Shown: positions 34,715-46,689 of the stretch, in pieces
How positions within the stretch are numbered: position 1 is the stretch's first letter
How the letters are laid out: each line of letters begins with the position of its first letter
Source of the DNA: Lojkania enalia
Taxonomy: Eukaryota > Ascomycota > Dothideomycetes > Pleosporales
Direction: 5' to 3'
Length of the DNA stretch: 48,301 nt
NCBI GenBank assembly: GCA_010094045.1
Contig: ML986782.1
Coordinates: 1 to 48,301, forward strand
Notes under the pieces: model-generated
Told to the model about the DNA's origin: nothing
Database searches by the model: none
Seen by the model: only the letters and a program-made list of their open reading frames with translations
Translations under genes and position numbers: made by a program

Positions 34715-35856
34715 TCACCTGACTTCGAGTAGTCTCTCGTACTGCCTTGCGACTTCCTCGTCTGCCTTTGCACTCCGCCGATGCGCTTCTGCCGCCTCCT
34801 TTAGCGCCATCCTCAACCCATCAAATCGTACATTCATATCTTCCGTGTTGGGCATTGAATCGAACCGTTTCGACTCTCTTTGGCCTCCAACATACACAAA
34901 ATTAGCCGGAGATCCTTCGAGCTTTAGATCAGCACTCATCTCCTGCACGATATCTACTTCGCCCGTTTTCCTCAATTCGCGATCCTTGAGCCCCATCATG
35001 TGTCCATACATGAGTAAGGTAAATGCAGTCGGAATGATATATGCGATCAGCACTGCGCGGTTTCCTTGATCTCCCTCGTTCAGCTTCAGTCCAGCCTTCC
35101 AGCTACTCCCCAAATATACTCCAAAGCCAACCACAAACAACGTGATGCTCATTACTACAATCTCAAACGGTGCCTGTAGAATCATGTGCGCGACTATTGA
35201 GCTGCGCAATTCCGCCTTCATCTTCGCTTCGTTCCAGCGCACGCTGCTGGAAAGCCATAGTCTTTGCTCTCTGGGATCCGAGGCCCGTCCAAAGGATGAT
35301 TGCTGTAGTCCCGAGAAGAAGACGGCCATGAGGGAGAGAATGATGGACATGATGAAGGCGCCCCGGGCGATGTAGTGCACGTCTTCGAGGGAAGGGAGCT
35401 GGAGGGCAGTAAGACCGGCTTGGGCAACGAGAGCACCCTATTCAATCCATCAATATCAATTCCTTGAATCCATATCATATCTCCCCCTCCCGCCCCCATC
35501 CCTACCTAAAACGCAGAACCTAAGAACGCAATATTTCTTTCCTTCTCAAAAATTAAGAGAAAGCGTCTTACAATAATAGCAATCATACCACAGACACTCA
35601 ACTGACTAACCCTCCATGACTCCAACTGCGCATCGCTCCCCTTGTTAATCAACTCCTCAATCTCCTCTAGCTCTTGCACATCAATCATCAGCCACGGCCT
35701 CCACCGCACACTCCGCCCGAACCGCTGCTCCGCGTACTCGCTCGTCACTCTCACTGTCGTGAATCCGCTCGAGATGTACCGAGATGCGAGGAGCGCGCGT
35801 CCACCCACGCGCGCGGGGAAGCCGAGGAGGGAAAACAATTCGACCATATTCAGCAT
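34715..35856 (-). CDS. Four-TM membrane protein of unknown function, 2 exons
   Basis: Exons 35856-35572 and 35437-34715 join across a 134-nt GT-AG intron, phase 0, to 335 residues. I do not recognise a named family. Four hydrophobic helices are visible: one spanning the splice junction (LSVCGMIAII then GALVAQAGLTALQ), one at YIARGAFIMSIILSLMAVFF, one at APFEIVVMSITLFVVGFGVY and one at AVLIAYIIPTAFTLLMYG. The about 95 residues before the first helix include an acidic run (DVQELEEIEELI). The C-terminus is a charged, probably helical or coiled-coil tail (LKEAAEAHRRSAKADEEVARQYERLL). The arrangement recalls small fungal plasma- or organelle-membrane proteins without known role. It is the last gene before the AT-rich block, with normal composition and no RIP damage. 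Confidence 0.65.
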
Positions 35857-36656
35857 AATTGTACAGAGAGCGAGAGGGGCAGTCGTTTAAAATCAAAGAC
35901 AATGCAACTTCCAGCCTAAACGAGCGCGCAGCGACTGTTACATATAAGCGAGCGATCTTAAGCGCACTGATATGTCGCAGAGACAAGCCGTAGATAAATT
36001 TAATATTTAATGTTTGAATTGGGTTTGAGCCTTTGGATTTCAGATTTTGGGTCGCGGGGCTTTTTTAGTACCAGTTTCATACGCGCCACGTTTGGGGGCT
36101 GAAATGGCTTCTTGGTTTGTGGTGTGAAGTCATGACTAGCTGGCTAGCTAGGCGCGTCCCTAGCGAATGAATGTTGGCTACAGCTGGCCCTGTCGAATAA
36201 GTGTGTGTCTCACGAGAAAGACGGTGGGACGTAGGCCTATTTAGGCGGGAAGGATCGCGCTCAGGACGAAGTGGAACGCCTCGAGGCTCTATATATATAT
36301 AAAATCAGCTATCCATTTATGGAGTAATGTGTTTATAATACATTAAGAAAGGAAAACTTACTGCTAATACTTCTTACATAAGTTTCTATAAGCATAAATT
36401 TAATAGCTAGTAATAAGCTGTTCTTCTAAGAAATTTATCGCGTTCTATTGTCACGGCGACGCGCATCGGATGTCAACGCTAGATTAACGAGCATCAGATT
36501 GAGCTATATAGATGACCAACGTACTGCTGCCATGATAGTTCAAGACGTCTGGATGAAGAGAGAAAGGAGACAGACATCAGGTCGCATATATATACATTAG
36601 GGGTTCGGGTCTGTGCGTAATAGGCGAGGTGGCACGCAGTGTGGGCAGGGTTGTCA
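35857..36656. other. Transition from gene space to AT-rich block
   Basis: Upstream region of the membrane protein gene followed by a mixed segment. Composition shifts in patches: AT-rich pieces at 36,290-36,440, then a normal-composition segment at about 36,448-36,656 (starting TGTCACGGCGACGC and ending GGGTTGTCA). After that the sequence becomes uniformly AT-rich. No gene is seen. Confidence 0.5.
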
Positions 36657-37914
36657 AAAATAAAATTATCGTTTCGTAAAAAATAAATTATCGTACTTGG
36701 CGATTATTTTATGCTGAATAATATACGATATTATCGGATAATTTAGCGTACAAGCCATCTTTCCTTACCAAAATTTATCTCTTATTATACGAAAGCTATT
36801 TTCTTTACTATTATAGCTTTAGAGGATAGCTTTCTAGTTTCTCTTAACTCTTTTAAATCGCTTAAAGTCTCTAGTAGTATAAGTTAGAAAAATATATCTA
36901 GTATCTATTAATACTATTATAATCTATTAAAAGATAAGTATTATTAACTTATATACTACTAGTATATATAATAACTACTATTATAGTTATATACGCGCTG
37001 GAGTCTTATTTATATTAGGTTAGTTAGAGGTAGTAGCTTTAGTAATAAAAGAGTATTAGGTTTACTAGTTCTTTAAATATAATAAATATTTTTAGAAGTC
37101 TAATAGAGTAATAAAATAAATCTATAAGAATAATTATATAAAATCTAATCTATTAAAGAAATCTTCTACCTTATATAGTTAAGTTTAAAACTACTAAGTC
37201 TAGTTTATTAGATCTATTAGGTCTATTAGGTCTAATCTACTATACCTAATACTTCTACTATTATTATATATATAGGTTATACTATATTTTATTATCTAAC
37301 TAATTATCTCTCTAGTTTTTATAGTCCTATTACTTACTATCTAATAACTAGTCTCTAATATACTTCTATCTATTATTACCTTATTAGTTCTTATCTAAAT
37401 TAACCTATATAGTAGCTAATATTAGATTAAACCCTAGTTATAGAAGTAGTACCTTTTAGCGTTCTATATTTATAATACTTACTCTTTCCTTTATAAATTT
37501 ATTCTAAAGTTTTTTAATCTATTATTCTACCTATTTTATTTAGGTATAGTATTTTACTATTTCTAATAGTTTATTCTAGTTTCTAATATATTTTATATAA
37601 GTATACTATAATATTATATCTATATTTTTCTATTCTAGGGTTAGTATTTTATATATTCTAGTAGATCCTACTTAACTTATAAGTATAGCCCTATTCTTCT
37701 TCCTTTTCTCTTTCTACTATACTAAAGATTTAATACGAAAATACTTCTACCTATAACTATTATACTAGTTACTTAATTCTTTTCCTAGATATTATAATAG
37801 ATCTATCTTACTATTATTTAAACTATTAGTTTATAAACCGCAACTATTATAGTAATACTACTCTTTCTTCTATATATAGAAAATATCTTTCTTAGAGTTT
37901 ATTCTACAATCTTT

Positions 37915-38205
37915 TTCTAATTAAGGGTACTCTTTACTATTTCTTAGCAAATATATCGAAGATTTATAAAGAGTCTACTTCTATCTATTAAGATTTTATA
38001 GCTACTAAGAAAGAGAAGATTTACTATCTTAAAAAATCTACGTGTTACTATTAAGTAGCTCTTTCTTATCTTAAGTACGCTAAGAAGTATATCTATTCTC
38101 TAGAAGAGTATAGTCTAGATCTTAGAAAATAAGAGGTAAAGTTAATAGAAGAGTAAGAGAAGTTAGAGGAAGAGGAGAGGAGGTCTGCTAGATTTAAGGT
38201 ACTTT
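37915..38205 (+). pseudogene. Degraded coding-like stretch, plus strand
   Basis: One plus-strand frame reads for about 95 codons with only four or five TAA/TAG stops. It shows a Cys pair (TCYY), then the run KYAKKYIYSLEEYSLDL and a Glu/Lys-rich segment. This could be a relic of a Cys-rich transposon-associated ORF with a coiled coil. It lies beside the chromodomain of element B but on the other strand. It may be chance. Confidence 0.25.
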
Positions 38206-38329
38206 CTACTACTATTTCGAGTTCTATATAAGAGGCTTCTTCTATATTACTATTACTATTACTTTCTAACTAGACTTTACTTAATAATCTATTATTCTAG
38301 CCTTCTAATAAAACTCCTTTAGTTTTATA

Positions 38330-39172
38330 GTATAGTTAGTTAGATTCTATACTAGTTCTTATAAACTTTCCTTTTATAGGTATTCTTCCTACTTTACTAG
38401 ATACTTCTACTAACGTCCGAACCGCTTTTTTACTAGTATATACTCTATTCTATATTTCTATTCTAGTTCTATATTAATAGTTTTTTATAGTAGTATATCG
38501 TCCGGCGCTAGTTCTAGTTTTAACTTATAAAATACTAGGTATATTTTTATATTATTTAATAGCTTTAATTTAAAATTTATAGGTCTAACCTATTCTTTAA
38601 TTAAAAATAGTTCTATTCTTTTATAATCTAACTTTTTCGTAGATCTTTTAGTCCTTAAGTTTTTTATTAACAGGAAAACTTTACCCCTCTTTTTAAAGGT
38701 TAGTCCCTTAATTCTTAACTTATTAGTCTATTCTATTATTCTAAGGTTTTTTAACTAAATCTTTTCTTTAAGTTAATTATAAACTTCCTTTATTTCTTTA
38801 GCTTTCTAGTCTACTAGTAGAACTAGAGATCTCTTCTTATTCTATTTCTAATATATAATAGTTTTCTATCTATAGTTAGCTTTAAAGGGTATAGTCCCTA
38901 TAATACTCTAGATTATTTTATTATAAGCTATCTATATTATAGGTAATAGTTTAATCTAATTATTTTATTATTTATTAATATATATTCTTAAATATATTTC
39001 TAGATTCTAGTTAACTTATTCTATTTAGCCGTCTATTTATAGGTAGAAACTAGTAGATATCTATTATTAGATTTCTATTTTTTCTATCTATTTTTACTAG
39101 TATTTAAATATAAATAACTTATCTCTATTTAAAGTAATATATTTTAGAATTTTATACTCTACGAATATTATA
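38330..39172 (-). pseudogene. Chromovirus B: integrase 3' part, GPY/F and chromodomain (RIP-dead)
   Basis: Minus-strand translation with stops gives the end of a Ty3/gypsy integrase: the NRDKLF region at about 39,110-39,140, then a segment at 39,003-39,047 aligning with the canonical PQTDGQTERVNQ motif. A GPY/F-like module follows (GKVFLLIKNLRTKRS, about 38,600-38,690), then a chromodomain (YRIEYILVKKRFGR and KYLVK, about 38,330-38,480). In chromoviruses this domain directs integration to heterochromatin. Many Trp and Gln codons have become TAA/TAG. The integrase is cut at 39,172, where the LTR of element A1 begins. The rest of B should lie beyond the right edge of the window. Confidence 0.75.
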
Positions 39173-39451
39173 TATAATAGTATAGATAAGATAATAGGTC
39201 TAAATACAGCACGAATCTACTTAGAGGTATATAAGAGTATATAGGGGATTAGAGACCTAGAAATTCTATTAATACCTATAAGCCTTGTACGAAAGGATAT
39301 AGAAAAACTACTAAGCTACTTATAAGAGAGTATATAACTATATACGGAAGGGAAAAGAGGTAGAACTAGGGGTAGAATAAGATAAGTAAAAAGCTTTAGG
39401 ATAAGATTATATATAAAGCTTTTTATAGAACGATTTATTTATATTATTATA
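39173..39451 (-). repeat. 3' LTR of A1, 279 bp
   Basis: It begins with TATAATA and ends with TATTATA on the plus strand, a perfect 7-bp inverted repeat and the expected RIP product of a TGTAATA...TATTACA LTR. Its inner edge abuts a CTACCCCCC tract. The outer edge is exactly where homology with the A2 copy begins, which supports the boundary. Confidence 0.7.
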
Positions 39452-39466
39452 CTACCCCCCTTTTTA
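39452..39466 (-). promoter_or_regulatory. Polypurine tract of A1
   Basis: Plus-strand CTACCCCCCTTTTTA, purine-rich on the coding (minus) strand and directly adjacent to the 3' LTR. This is where plus-strand DNA synthesis would have been primed. Confidence 0.55.
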
Positions 39467-42400
39467 TAGGCTAATAGTCTCTATCTATACTAGTTTAGGA
39501 GGGAATCGGGGCTATTATAGATGGGTTCTAGTATAAAGAAATTTCTTTAAAGAGGTATTTACTAGTAAGAGCTAATATGCGTAGTTATCTATAGAGATGC
39601 GTTTATTAATATAATATTAAGTAAGGTTTTCGCGGTAAGTATAATTAACCTATATATTAGCTGGTAACTACTATTATAACAGTTTATTAATATTACAATT
39701 TCATCGCGTATAGTAATAAGCATTTACTAGCCTTAGTATATTACTAGGTTGCTGTTAACTAAACTTTCTTAACTAAATAATAACTTCTACTCCGTATGTA
39801 TTATTACACGTTCTTAGAACCGTTAATTATTAAAGTATTACTAACGCCTTATAGAAAAAATTAATTAATATACTACTCCGCCTACCTTCTAAAGCCTTTT
39901 TAAAAGCCTTCTAAATTATCTACCTTTAGACTATATACGCGCTCGCCTGTAGATAATATATAATATTTACCTTTCGGTCTTTAAGATTAAAAAAATATAA
40001 GTATTATACCTTATAAAATAAAAAGTATAAACCTGTATAAATCGCATCTAATACTAGTAGAGTATTTACTACTAACGTACTTATAAATCCCCTTCTACTA
40101 TAAGGAGGAGTTTCTAGTCTTCTAGGGCCATCTTAAACTATAGGTAGTAGTCTAATATATAGAGGATAAGAAGGATAAAAAAGTAGCCTTTAAGGCTATT
40201 TCGGAATCTACTTATAGTTTAGTACTTATAGCCTAGGTTGTAAAGAGTTAGGAAGATAGCTTTTCTACAGCTAGTATCTAAGTAGCTTTATTCTACTAGA
40301 GTACTAAATTATTCTATTAGGTTTTAACTCTAAAGACTCTAGTATCTAGCCTTTAAACTAATATCACGGCACTCTTAGGTAGCTAAAAATAAGATAGGGG
40401 AGGTTCGGGAGGAGTCCGGAGGGAAAGAAAAAGAAGGAGAATAGAAGAGAAGAGGACTAGAAAGGTATCTAATAGCCTACTATTAAACCCTCTAGATTCT
40501 ATAAAAGAGTAATTTTAGGCCTATACTTTAGTTTTTAAATCTACTACTTAACTCTTATATATTATTATCTACTAGGTAATCTATATTCTCTATACTATTC
40601 TTATATATCTTAATCTATTTAGTTAGAGCTTTTAGAGGTTCTAGCTAATTTAGATACTTATTATAAAAAGCTTTTAGCTTATAAGGTAAACCTATAAAAT
40701 TTAAGGCTTTATACTAGACCGGGTTAAAATTATATCCTACCTATTTTACACAATATTTAAGGGTCTTATAATATAGTTTACTAGCTAGTATTTTCTTAAC
40801 CTCCTACTCTTCTACCCCCTTAATAGCAATAGCAGGTGGTTTTAGAGCTTCTTACCCTAGTAGAGGATCCTAGGGGTTTTTATATAGTAGGTTTAGTACG
40901 AAGATATTATATATTCTCGACCCTAAAGGTAGCTATAAATAGTATAAGTTTCTAACCTATTCTAGTACTTTAAAAGAGCTCTTCTATTAATCGAATAGCT
41001 TTTAGCTTAGTCTCTAGACTATAAGGTTCTTAGTATTTAAATAGACTATATTACTAATCTACTAATTAATCGGTTACTAGTAATAGTTAATAATAGATTG
41101 TATACAATCCTAAGCCTTCTTAATATTAGCCTTTACAGTTTCCTAGGCTATATATATATAAGTTACTAAAGCTAAAGTATTCTTATAATTTAATTTATCT
41201 GTTATAGTAATAGAATTAATAGAATATTTTTAATCCTAATTCTAATAGAGTTTAAATCTATATAAAATTTAATATAGGGATATTCTAATAGTTATATAGG
41301 GTAGAGTTGCTTATACTCGGTTAATTATAGGTAATAGAGAACTCTAGTTATTCTAGTAGAAGGATATAAAAGGGCGTAGTCTTTAATTAATATACTTATT
41401 TATAATCTCTATCTATCTATTAGTCTTTTTATAATAAGTAGTAGATAGTTTAATCTTTACGCCTAAGATATAGTAGAATTTAGACTAGAAACTAGATATA
41501 AACTAAAGTTCTTAATCTAAAATAATAGTTTTAGGCATATAACTAAAGCAGTATACCTATTAAATAAATAATTTAGCTATTCCCCTTATATTAATTATAC
41601 GATAGTAGAGAATAGATACTATTTATTTAGACAGGCGATTAATTACTACTATAATCTAATTATATCTGAACTTATCTATAGAGAAATTTTTAAAGTTAAT
41701 ATATAGGTACTATATTAGTTAATTTAGTATAAGAAGTAGATAGATAAATCCTAGGGTTTAGGTTTATATCAGATAAGCTTTATAGTATAGGATATAATTC
41801 TATATATATTATTTATAAGTAGCTTCTATACTCTTCTAATAGTACTTCTAGAATAGTAACTAATAGGTTTTAGTAGCACTTAAGTATGTAGAGGATATTT
41901 AGTTATAAACCTCTTATATAAGTCGCGTATAAAGGCCTAAATCTAATAGAATATATAAGTAATTATTATAGAAGAGTAGTCTATTCTCTATCTAATACTT
42001 GCGGGGTAGAAGTATACGTTCTTATATAAAAGAGGCTTAGTTTTCCTATAATAATATATCGATTAACTCTAGAGAGTCTAATAATATAACTTACTCCTAG
42101 CTTTTAATAACGTTTAGTATAGCTACTTAAGTTATTATTTAGGTAATATAGGACTAGACTAATTTAGTATTAATTTGGGGGTAAAGTTAATACAGTTTAA
42201 GTAGAACTTTTAACTAGTTATTAGTTTAAGCTACTTTTAAGTTTTCTATATCTTATTCGTAATAACTAAAGATATCTATTCTAGTATTATTCTTATCTAG
42301 AGTATATTTAATTCGGAACTAATATTAAGCTAATTCGTCGGTCTAATAAACTTAATAAATATTAAGTACTTTTATAGTTATAAAATATTCGAGTAAGCGA

Positions 42401-42920
42401 TAATTAGTATATACTAGAGTTCTAGTAGCTACTAAAGTAAGTTCTACCCTCTATTACTTAAACGTAGTAATAATTGCGAATAGTTTCTTATTATAGATCT
42501 TCTAGTTTAGTTCCGAACCGGATAGAACCTTACTATAGAATATTATAGGGTACTATTTTCCGTTAGAATATTTCTATAATAGTATTTCTACAACTATTCT
42601 ATTAGAGGTATTAGTTTCTATTTTTGTTTCTAATATAGGGTTAAAGTAGTAGAGAGTAGGTATACTTAATAGGGCTAACTTTAATTTCTTAAAGGTAATA
42701 TTATATTCTAAAGTCTATATAAAAGGGGTTATAAGGCTTTATAGTATAATAATTAACTTTATAACACGCGAGAATTCTAGTATAAACTATTAGTAAAATC
42801 TAATAAAACCTAAGAAGAATTTTACACCTGTTATAATAGTAGGTAGCTGCTAGTTATATAGTACTTCTACCTTTTCTAGATTAACCTTAAGGCTTTTATT
42901 TAAGAAGATATAACTAAAGT

Positions 42921-43199
42921 TATAATAGTATAAGCAAGATAATAGGTCTAAATATAGTATAAATCTACTTAGAAGTATATAGAAGTATATAAGGGTTTAG
43001 GGACCTAAGAATTCTATTAATACCTATAGGCCTTATATAAAAGGATATAGAAGAACTACTAAGCTACTTATAAGAGAGTATACAACTATATATAGAAGGG
43101 AAAAGGGGTAGAACTGGGGGTAGAATAAGATAAGTAAAAAGCTTTAAGATAAGATTATATATAAAGCTTTTCGTAGAACAATTTCTTTGTATTATTATA
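42921..43199 (-). repeat. 3' LTR of A2, 279 bp
   Basis: Same length and same terminal inverted repeat TATAATA/TATTATA as the A1 LTR. It abuts truncated A1 pol sequence on the left and the polypurine tract on the right. It differs from the A1 LTR mainly by transitions. Confidence 0.7.
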
Positions 43200-43214
43200 C
43201 TACCCCCCTCCTTA
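43200..43214 (-). promoter_or_regulatory. Polypurine tract of A2
   Basis: Plus-strand CTACCCCCCTCCTTA, which reads TAAGGAGGGGGGTAG on the coding strand, immediately internal to the 3' LTR. Confidence 0.6.
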
Positions 43215-44439
43215 TAGGCTGATAGTCTCTATCTATACTAGTTTAGGAGGGAATCGGGGCTATTATAAATAGGTTCTAGTATAAAGAAATTTCTTTAAGG
43301 AGGTATTTACTAGTAAGGGTTAATATATATAGTTACTTATAGAGATGCGTTTATTAACGTAATATTAAGTAAGATTTTTATAGTAAGTATAATTAACCTA
43401 TATATTAACTAGTAACTACTATTATAATAGTTTATTAATATTGCAATTTCGTTATATATAGTAATAAGCGTTTACTAGCTTTAGTATATTACTAAGTTGC
43501 TGTTAACTAAGCTTCCTTAACTAAATAATAACTTCTATTTTATACGTATTATTATACGTCCCTAGTACTATTAATTATTAAAATATTGCTAACGCCTCGT
43601 AGAAAAAATTAATTAATATACTACTCTATCTACCTTCTAAAGCCTTTTTAGAGGCCTTCTAGGTTATCTACTTTTAGGCTATATATATACTCGCCTACGG
43701 GCGGCGTATAATATTTACCTTTTAGTCCTTAAAATTAAAAAAATATAAGTATTATACCTTATAAAATAAAAAGTATAACTCTATACGAATTGTATCTAAT
43801 ACTAGTAAAGTACTTATTACTAACGTACTTATAGATCCCCTCCTACTATAAAGAGGAGTTTCTAGTCCTCCGGGGCTATTTTAAACTATAAGTAGTAGTC
43901 TAATATATAGAGGATAAGAAGGATAAAAAGGTAGCCTTTAAAGCTATTTTAGAATCTACTTATAGCCTAGCGCTTATAACCTAGGTTATAAAGAGTTAGA
44001 AAGATAGTCTTCCTACAGCTAGTATCTAGGTAGCTTTATTCTACTAGAGTACTAAGTTGCTCTATTAGGTTTCGGCTTTAAAAGCTCTAGTATCTAGCTT
44101 TTAAGCTAATATTATAGTGCTCTTAGGCGGCTAAAGATAAAGTAGAAGAGGTTTAGAGGGAGTCCGGAGGGAAAGAAGAGGAAGAAGAGTAGAGGAGAAG
44201 AGAACTAGGGAGGTATCTAACAGCCTACTATTAGACCTTCTAGATTTTATAGAGGAGTAATTTCGGGTCTATACTTTAGTTTTTAAATCTACTACTTAAC
44301 TCTTATATATTATTATCTACTAGATAATCTATATTCTCTATACTATTCTTATATACTTTAATTTATTTAGTTAGAGCTTTTAGGGGTTCTAGCTAATTTA
44401 GATACTTATTATAAAAAGCTCTTAGCTTATAAGGCAAAC

Positions 44440-44720
44440 CTATAAAATTTAAGGCTTTATACTAGACTAGGTTAGAATTATATTCTACCTATTTTATATA
44501 GTATTTAAGGGTCTTATAATATAGCTTATTAGCTAGTATTTCCTTAACCTCCTACTCTTCTACCCCCTTAATAGCGATAGCGGGTGGTTTTAGAGCTTCT
44601 TACCCTAATAGAGGATCTTAGGGGTTCTTATATAGTAGGTTTAATATAAAGATATTATATATTCTCAATTCTAGAGGTAGTTATAGATAGTATAAGTTTT
44701 TAATCTATTCTAGTACTTTA
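44440..44720 (-). pseudogene. GPY/F module and chromodomain of A2 (RIP-dead)
   Basis: Minus-strand reading gives a GPF-like strand and FILNLLYKNP at about 44,620-44,720. A chromodomain-like segment EVKEILANKLYYKTLKYYIK follows, then YKALNFIGLPYKLRAF, matching the WEVEKIL...LVKW...NF pattern with stops at Trp/Gln positions. This identifies family A as a chromovirus distinct from B, whose chromodomain differs. Confidence 0.65.
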
Positions 44721-45089
44721 AAAGGGCCCTCCTATTAATTAGATAGTTTTCGGCTTAGTCTCTAAACCGTAAGGTTTTTAGTATTTAAGTAGACTATATT
44801 ACTAATCTACTAATTAATTAGTTACTAATAATAGTTAATAATAGATTATATACAATTCTAAACTTTCTTAATATTAGCTTTTACAGTTTCCTAGGCTGTA
44901 TATATATAAGTTGTTAGAGCTAAAGCGTTTTTACAATTTAATTTATCTATTATAGTAATAGAATTAATAGAATATTTCTAATCCTAACTCTAATAGGGTT
45001 TAAATCTATATAGGATCTAATATAGAGATATTCTAATAGTTATATAGAGTAGAGTTGCTTATACTTAGTTAATTATAGATAATAGAGAA

Positions 45090-45720
45090 CTCTAGTAATT
45101 ATAATAGAAAGATATAAAAGGGCGTAATCTCTAATTAATATACTTATTTATAATCTCTATCTATCTATTAGTCTCTTTATAATAAGTAGTAGATAGTTTA
45201 ATCTTTACGCCTAAGATATAGTAGAATTTAGACTAGAAACTAAATATAAACTAAGATTCTTAATCTAAAATAATAGTTTTAGGCGTATAGCTAAAGCGGT
45301 ATATCTATTAAATAAATAATTCGGCTATTCCCCATACGTTAATTATACAATAGTAGAGAATAAATATAGCTTATTTAGATAGGCGATTAATTACTACTAT
45401 AATCTAATTATATCTAGACTTATCTATAGAAAAATTCTTAAAGTTAATATATAGATGCTATATTAGTTAATTTAGTATAGGAAGTAGGTAGATAAAACCT
45501 AGAGTTTAAATTTATATTAGATAAGCTTTACGGTATAGAATATAATTCTATATATATCGTTTATAAGTAGCTTCTATACCCTTCTAGTAGTACTTCTAGG
45601 ATAGTAACTAATAGGTTTTAATAGTACTTAGGTGTATGGAGGATATTTAGTTGTAAGCCTCTTATATAAGTTATATATAAAGGCCTAAATCTAATAGAAT
45701 ATATAAGCAATTATTATAGA
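45090..45720 (-). pseudogene. Integrase core of A2 (RIP-dead)
   Basis: Minus-strand frames show the remains of the DDE core. The run IIVVINRLSK aligns with VVVDRLSK, and a segment at about 45,231-45,275 with TIVSDRGPQF. The run KLNYLLLIIKRLIDR (one stop removed between frames) aligns with KLSTAYHPQTDGQTE. Several stops and changed catalytic-region codons show it is dead. Confidence 0.65.
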
Positions 45721-46229
45721 GGAGTAGTCTATTCTCTATCTAATACTTATAGGGTAAAAGTATATATTCCTGCGTAAAGGAGGCTTAGTTTTCTTATAGT
45801 AATATGTTAATTAACTCTAGAGAGTCTAGTAATATAACCTACTTCTAGCCTTTAATAACGTTTAGTATAGCCGCTTAAATTATTATTTAAATAATATAGG
45901 ACTAGACTAATTTAGTATTAATTTGGGGGTAAAGTTAATATAGTTTAAGTAGGACTCTCAACCGGTTATCAGTTTAAGCTGCTTTTAAGTTTTCTACATC
46001 TTATTTACAACGACTAAAAATATCTACTCTAGTATTATTCTTACCTAAAGTATACTCGATTTAGAACTAATACTAAACTAATTCTTTAGTCTAATAAATT
46101 TAACAAGTATTAAGTACTTTTATAGTTATAAAATATTTAAGTAAGCGATAATCGGTATATACTAGAGTTTTAGTAGCTACTAAAGTAAGTTCTACCCTCT
46201 ATTATTTAAACGTAGTAATAATTGCAAAC

Positions 46230-46445
46230 AATTTCTTATTATAAATTTCTTAGTTTAGTTCTAAACCGGATAGAACCTTACTATAAAACGCTATAGGATA
46301 CTATTTTCTATTAGAATATTTCTATAATAGTACTTTTACAACTACTCTATTAGAAGTATTAGTTTCTATTTTTATTTCTAACGCAGGGTTAAAGTAGTAG
46401 AAAGTAGATATACTTAATAGGGCTAACTTTAATTTCTTAAAGGTA
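46230..46445 (-). pseudogene. RNase H domain of A2 (RIP-dead)
   Basis: Minus-strand reading gives FKKLKLALLSIPTFYYFNPA, then IETNTSNRVVVKVLL and YPIAFYSKVLSGL. This is the Ty3/gypsy RNase H pattern F.KLK.A....P, ETDAS, PVAFYSKKL. The aspartate of the ETDAS motif reads as asparagine, a RIP-type G-to-A change. The same module occurs in A1 3,748 bp to the left. Confidence 0.75.
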
Positions 46446-46689
46446 ATATTATATTCTAAAATCTATATAAAAAAGGTTATAAGGTTCTATAGTATAATAA
46501 TTAGCTTTATAACACGCGAGAATTCTAGTATAAACTATTAGTAAAATCTAGTAAAACCTAAGAAGGATTTTACACCTATTATAGTAGTAGGTAGCTACTA
46601 GTTACGTAGTACTTCTACCTTCTCTAGATTAACCTTAAAACCTTTATTTAAGAGAATATAACTAAGATATTTAGTTCGGGTAATATAGA

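Larger units (their letters stand above)
39173..42920 (-). mobile_element. Chromovirus A1, 3' half, interrupted by A2
   Basis: 3,748 bp matching 42,921-46,668 at a constant offset of 3,748. Four anchors spread along the length show no net indel; differences are mainly C/T and G/A transitions. On the minus strand it contains RNase H (about 42,480-42,690), integrase (about 41,340-41,970), GPY/F plus chromodomain (about 40,690-40,960) and the 3' LTR (39,173-39,451). It ends abruptly inside the reverse transcriptase/connection region at 42,920, where A2 begins. All frames are broken. It sits inside the integrase of element B. Confidence 0.8.

Noticed and set aside
36448..36656. Solo LTR call
   Set aside because: TG...CA ends are present, but no flanking target-site duplication was found; kept only as a question.
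39173..46668. Simple 3,748-bp tandem duplication
   Set aside because: The left edges of both copies fall exactly on an LTR terminus with inverted repeats, which random duplication would not predict. Nested insertion explains it better, though only sequence beyond the window can decide.
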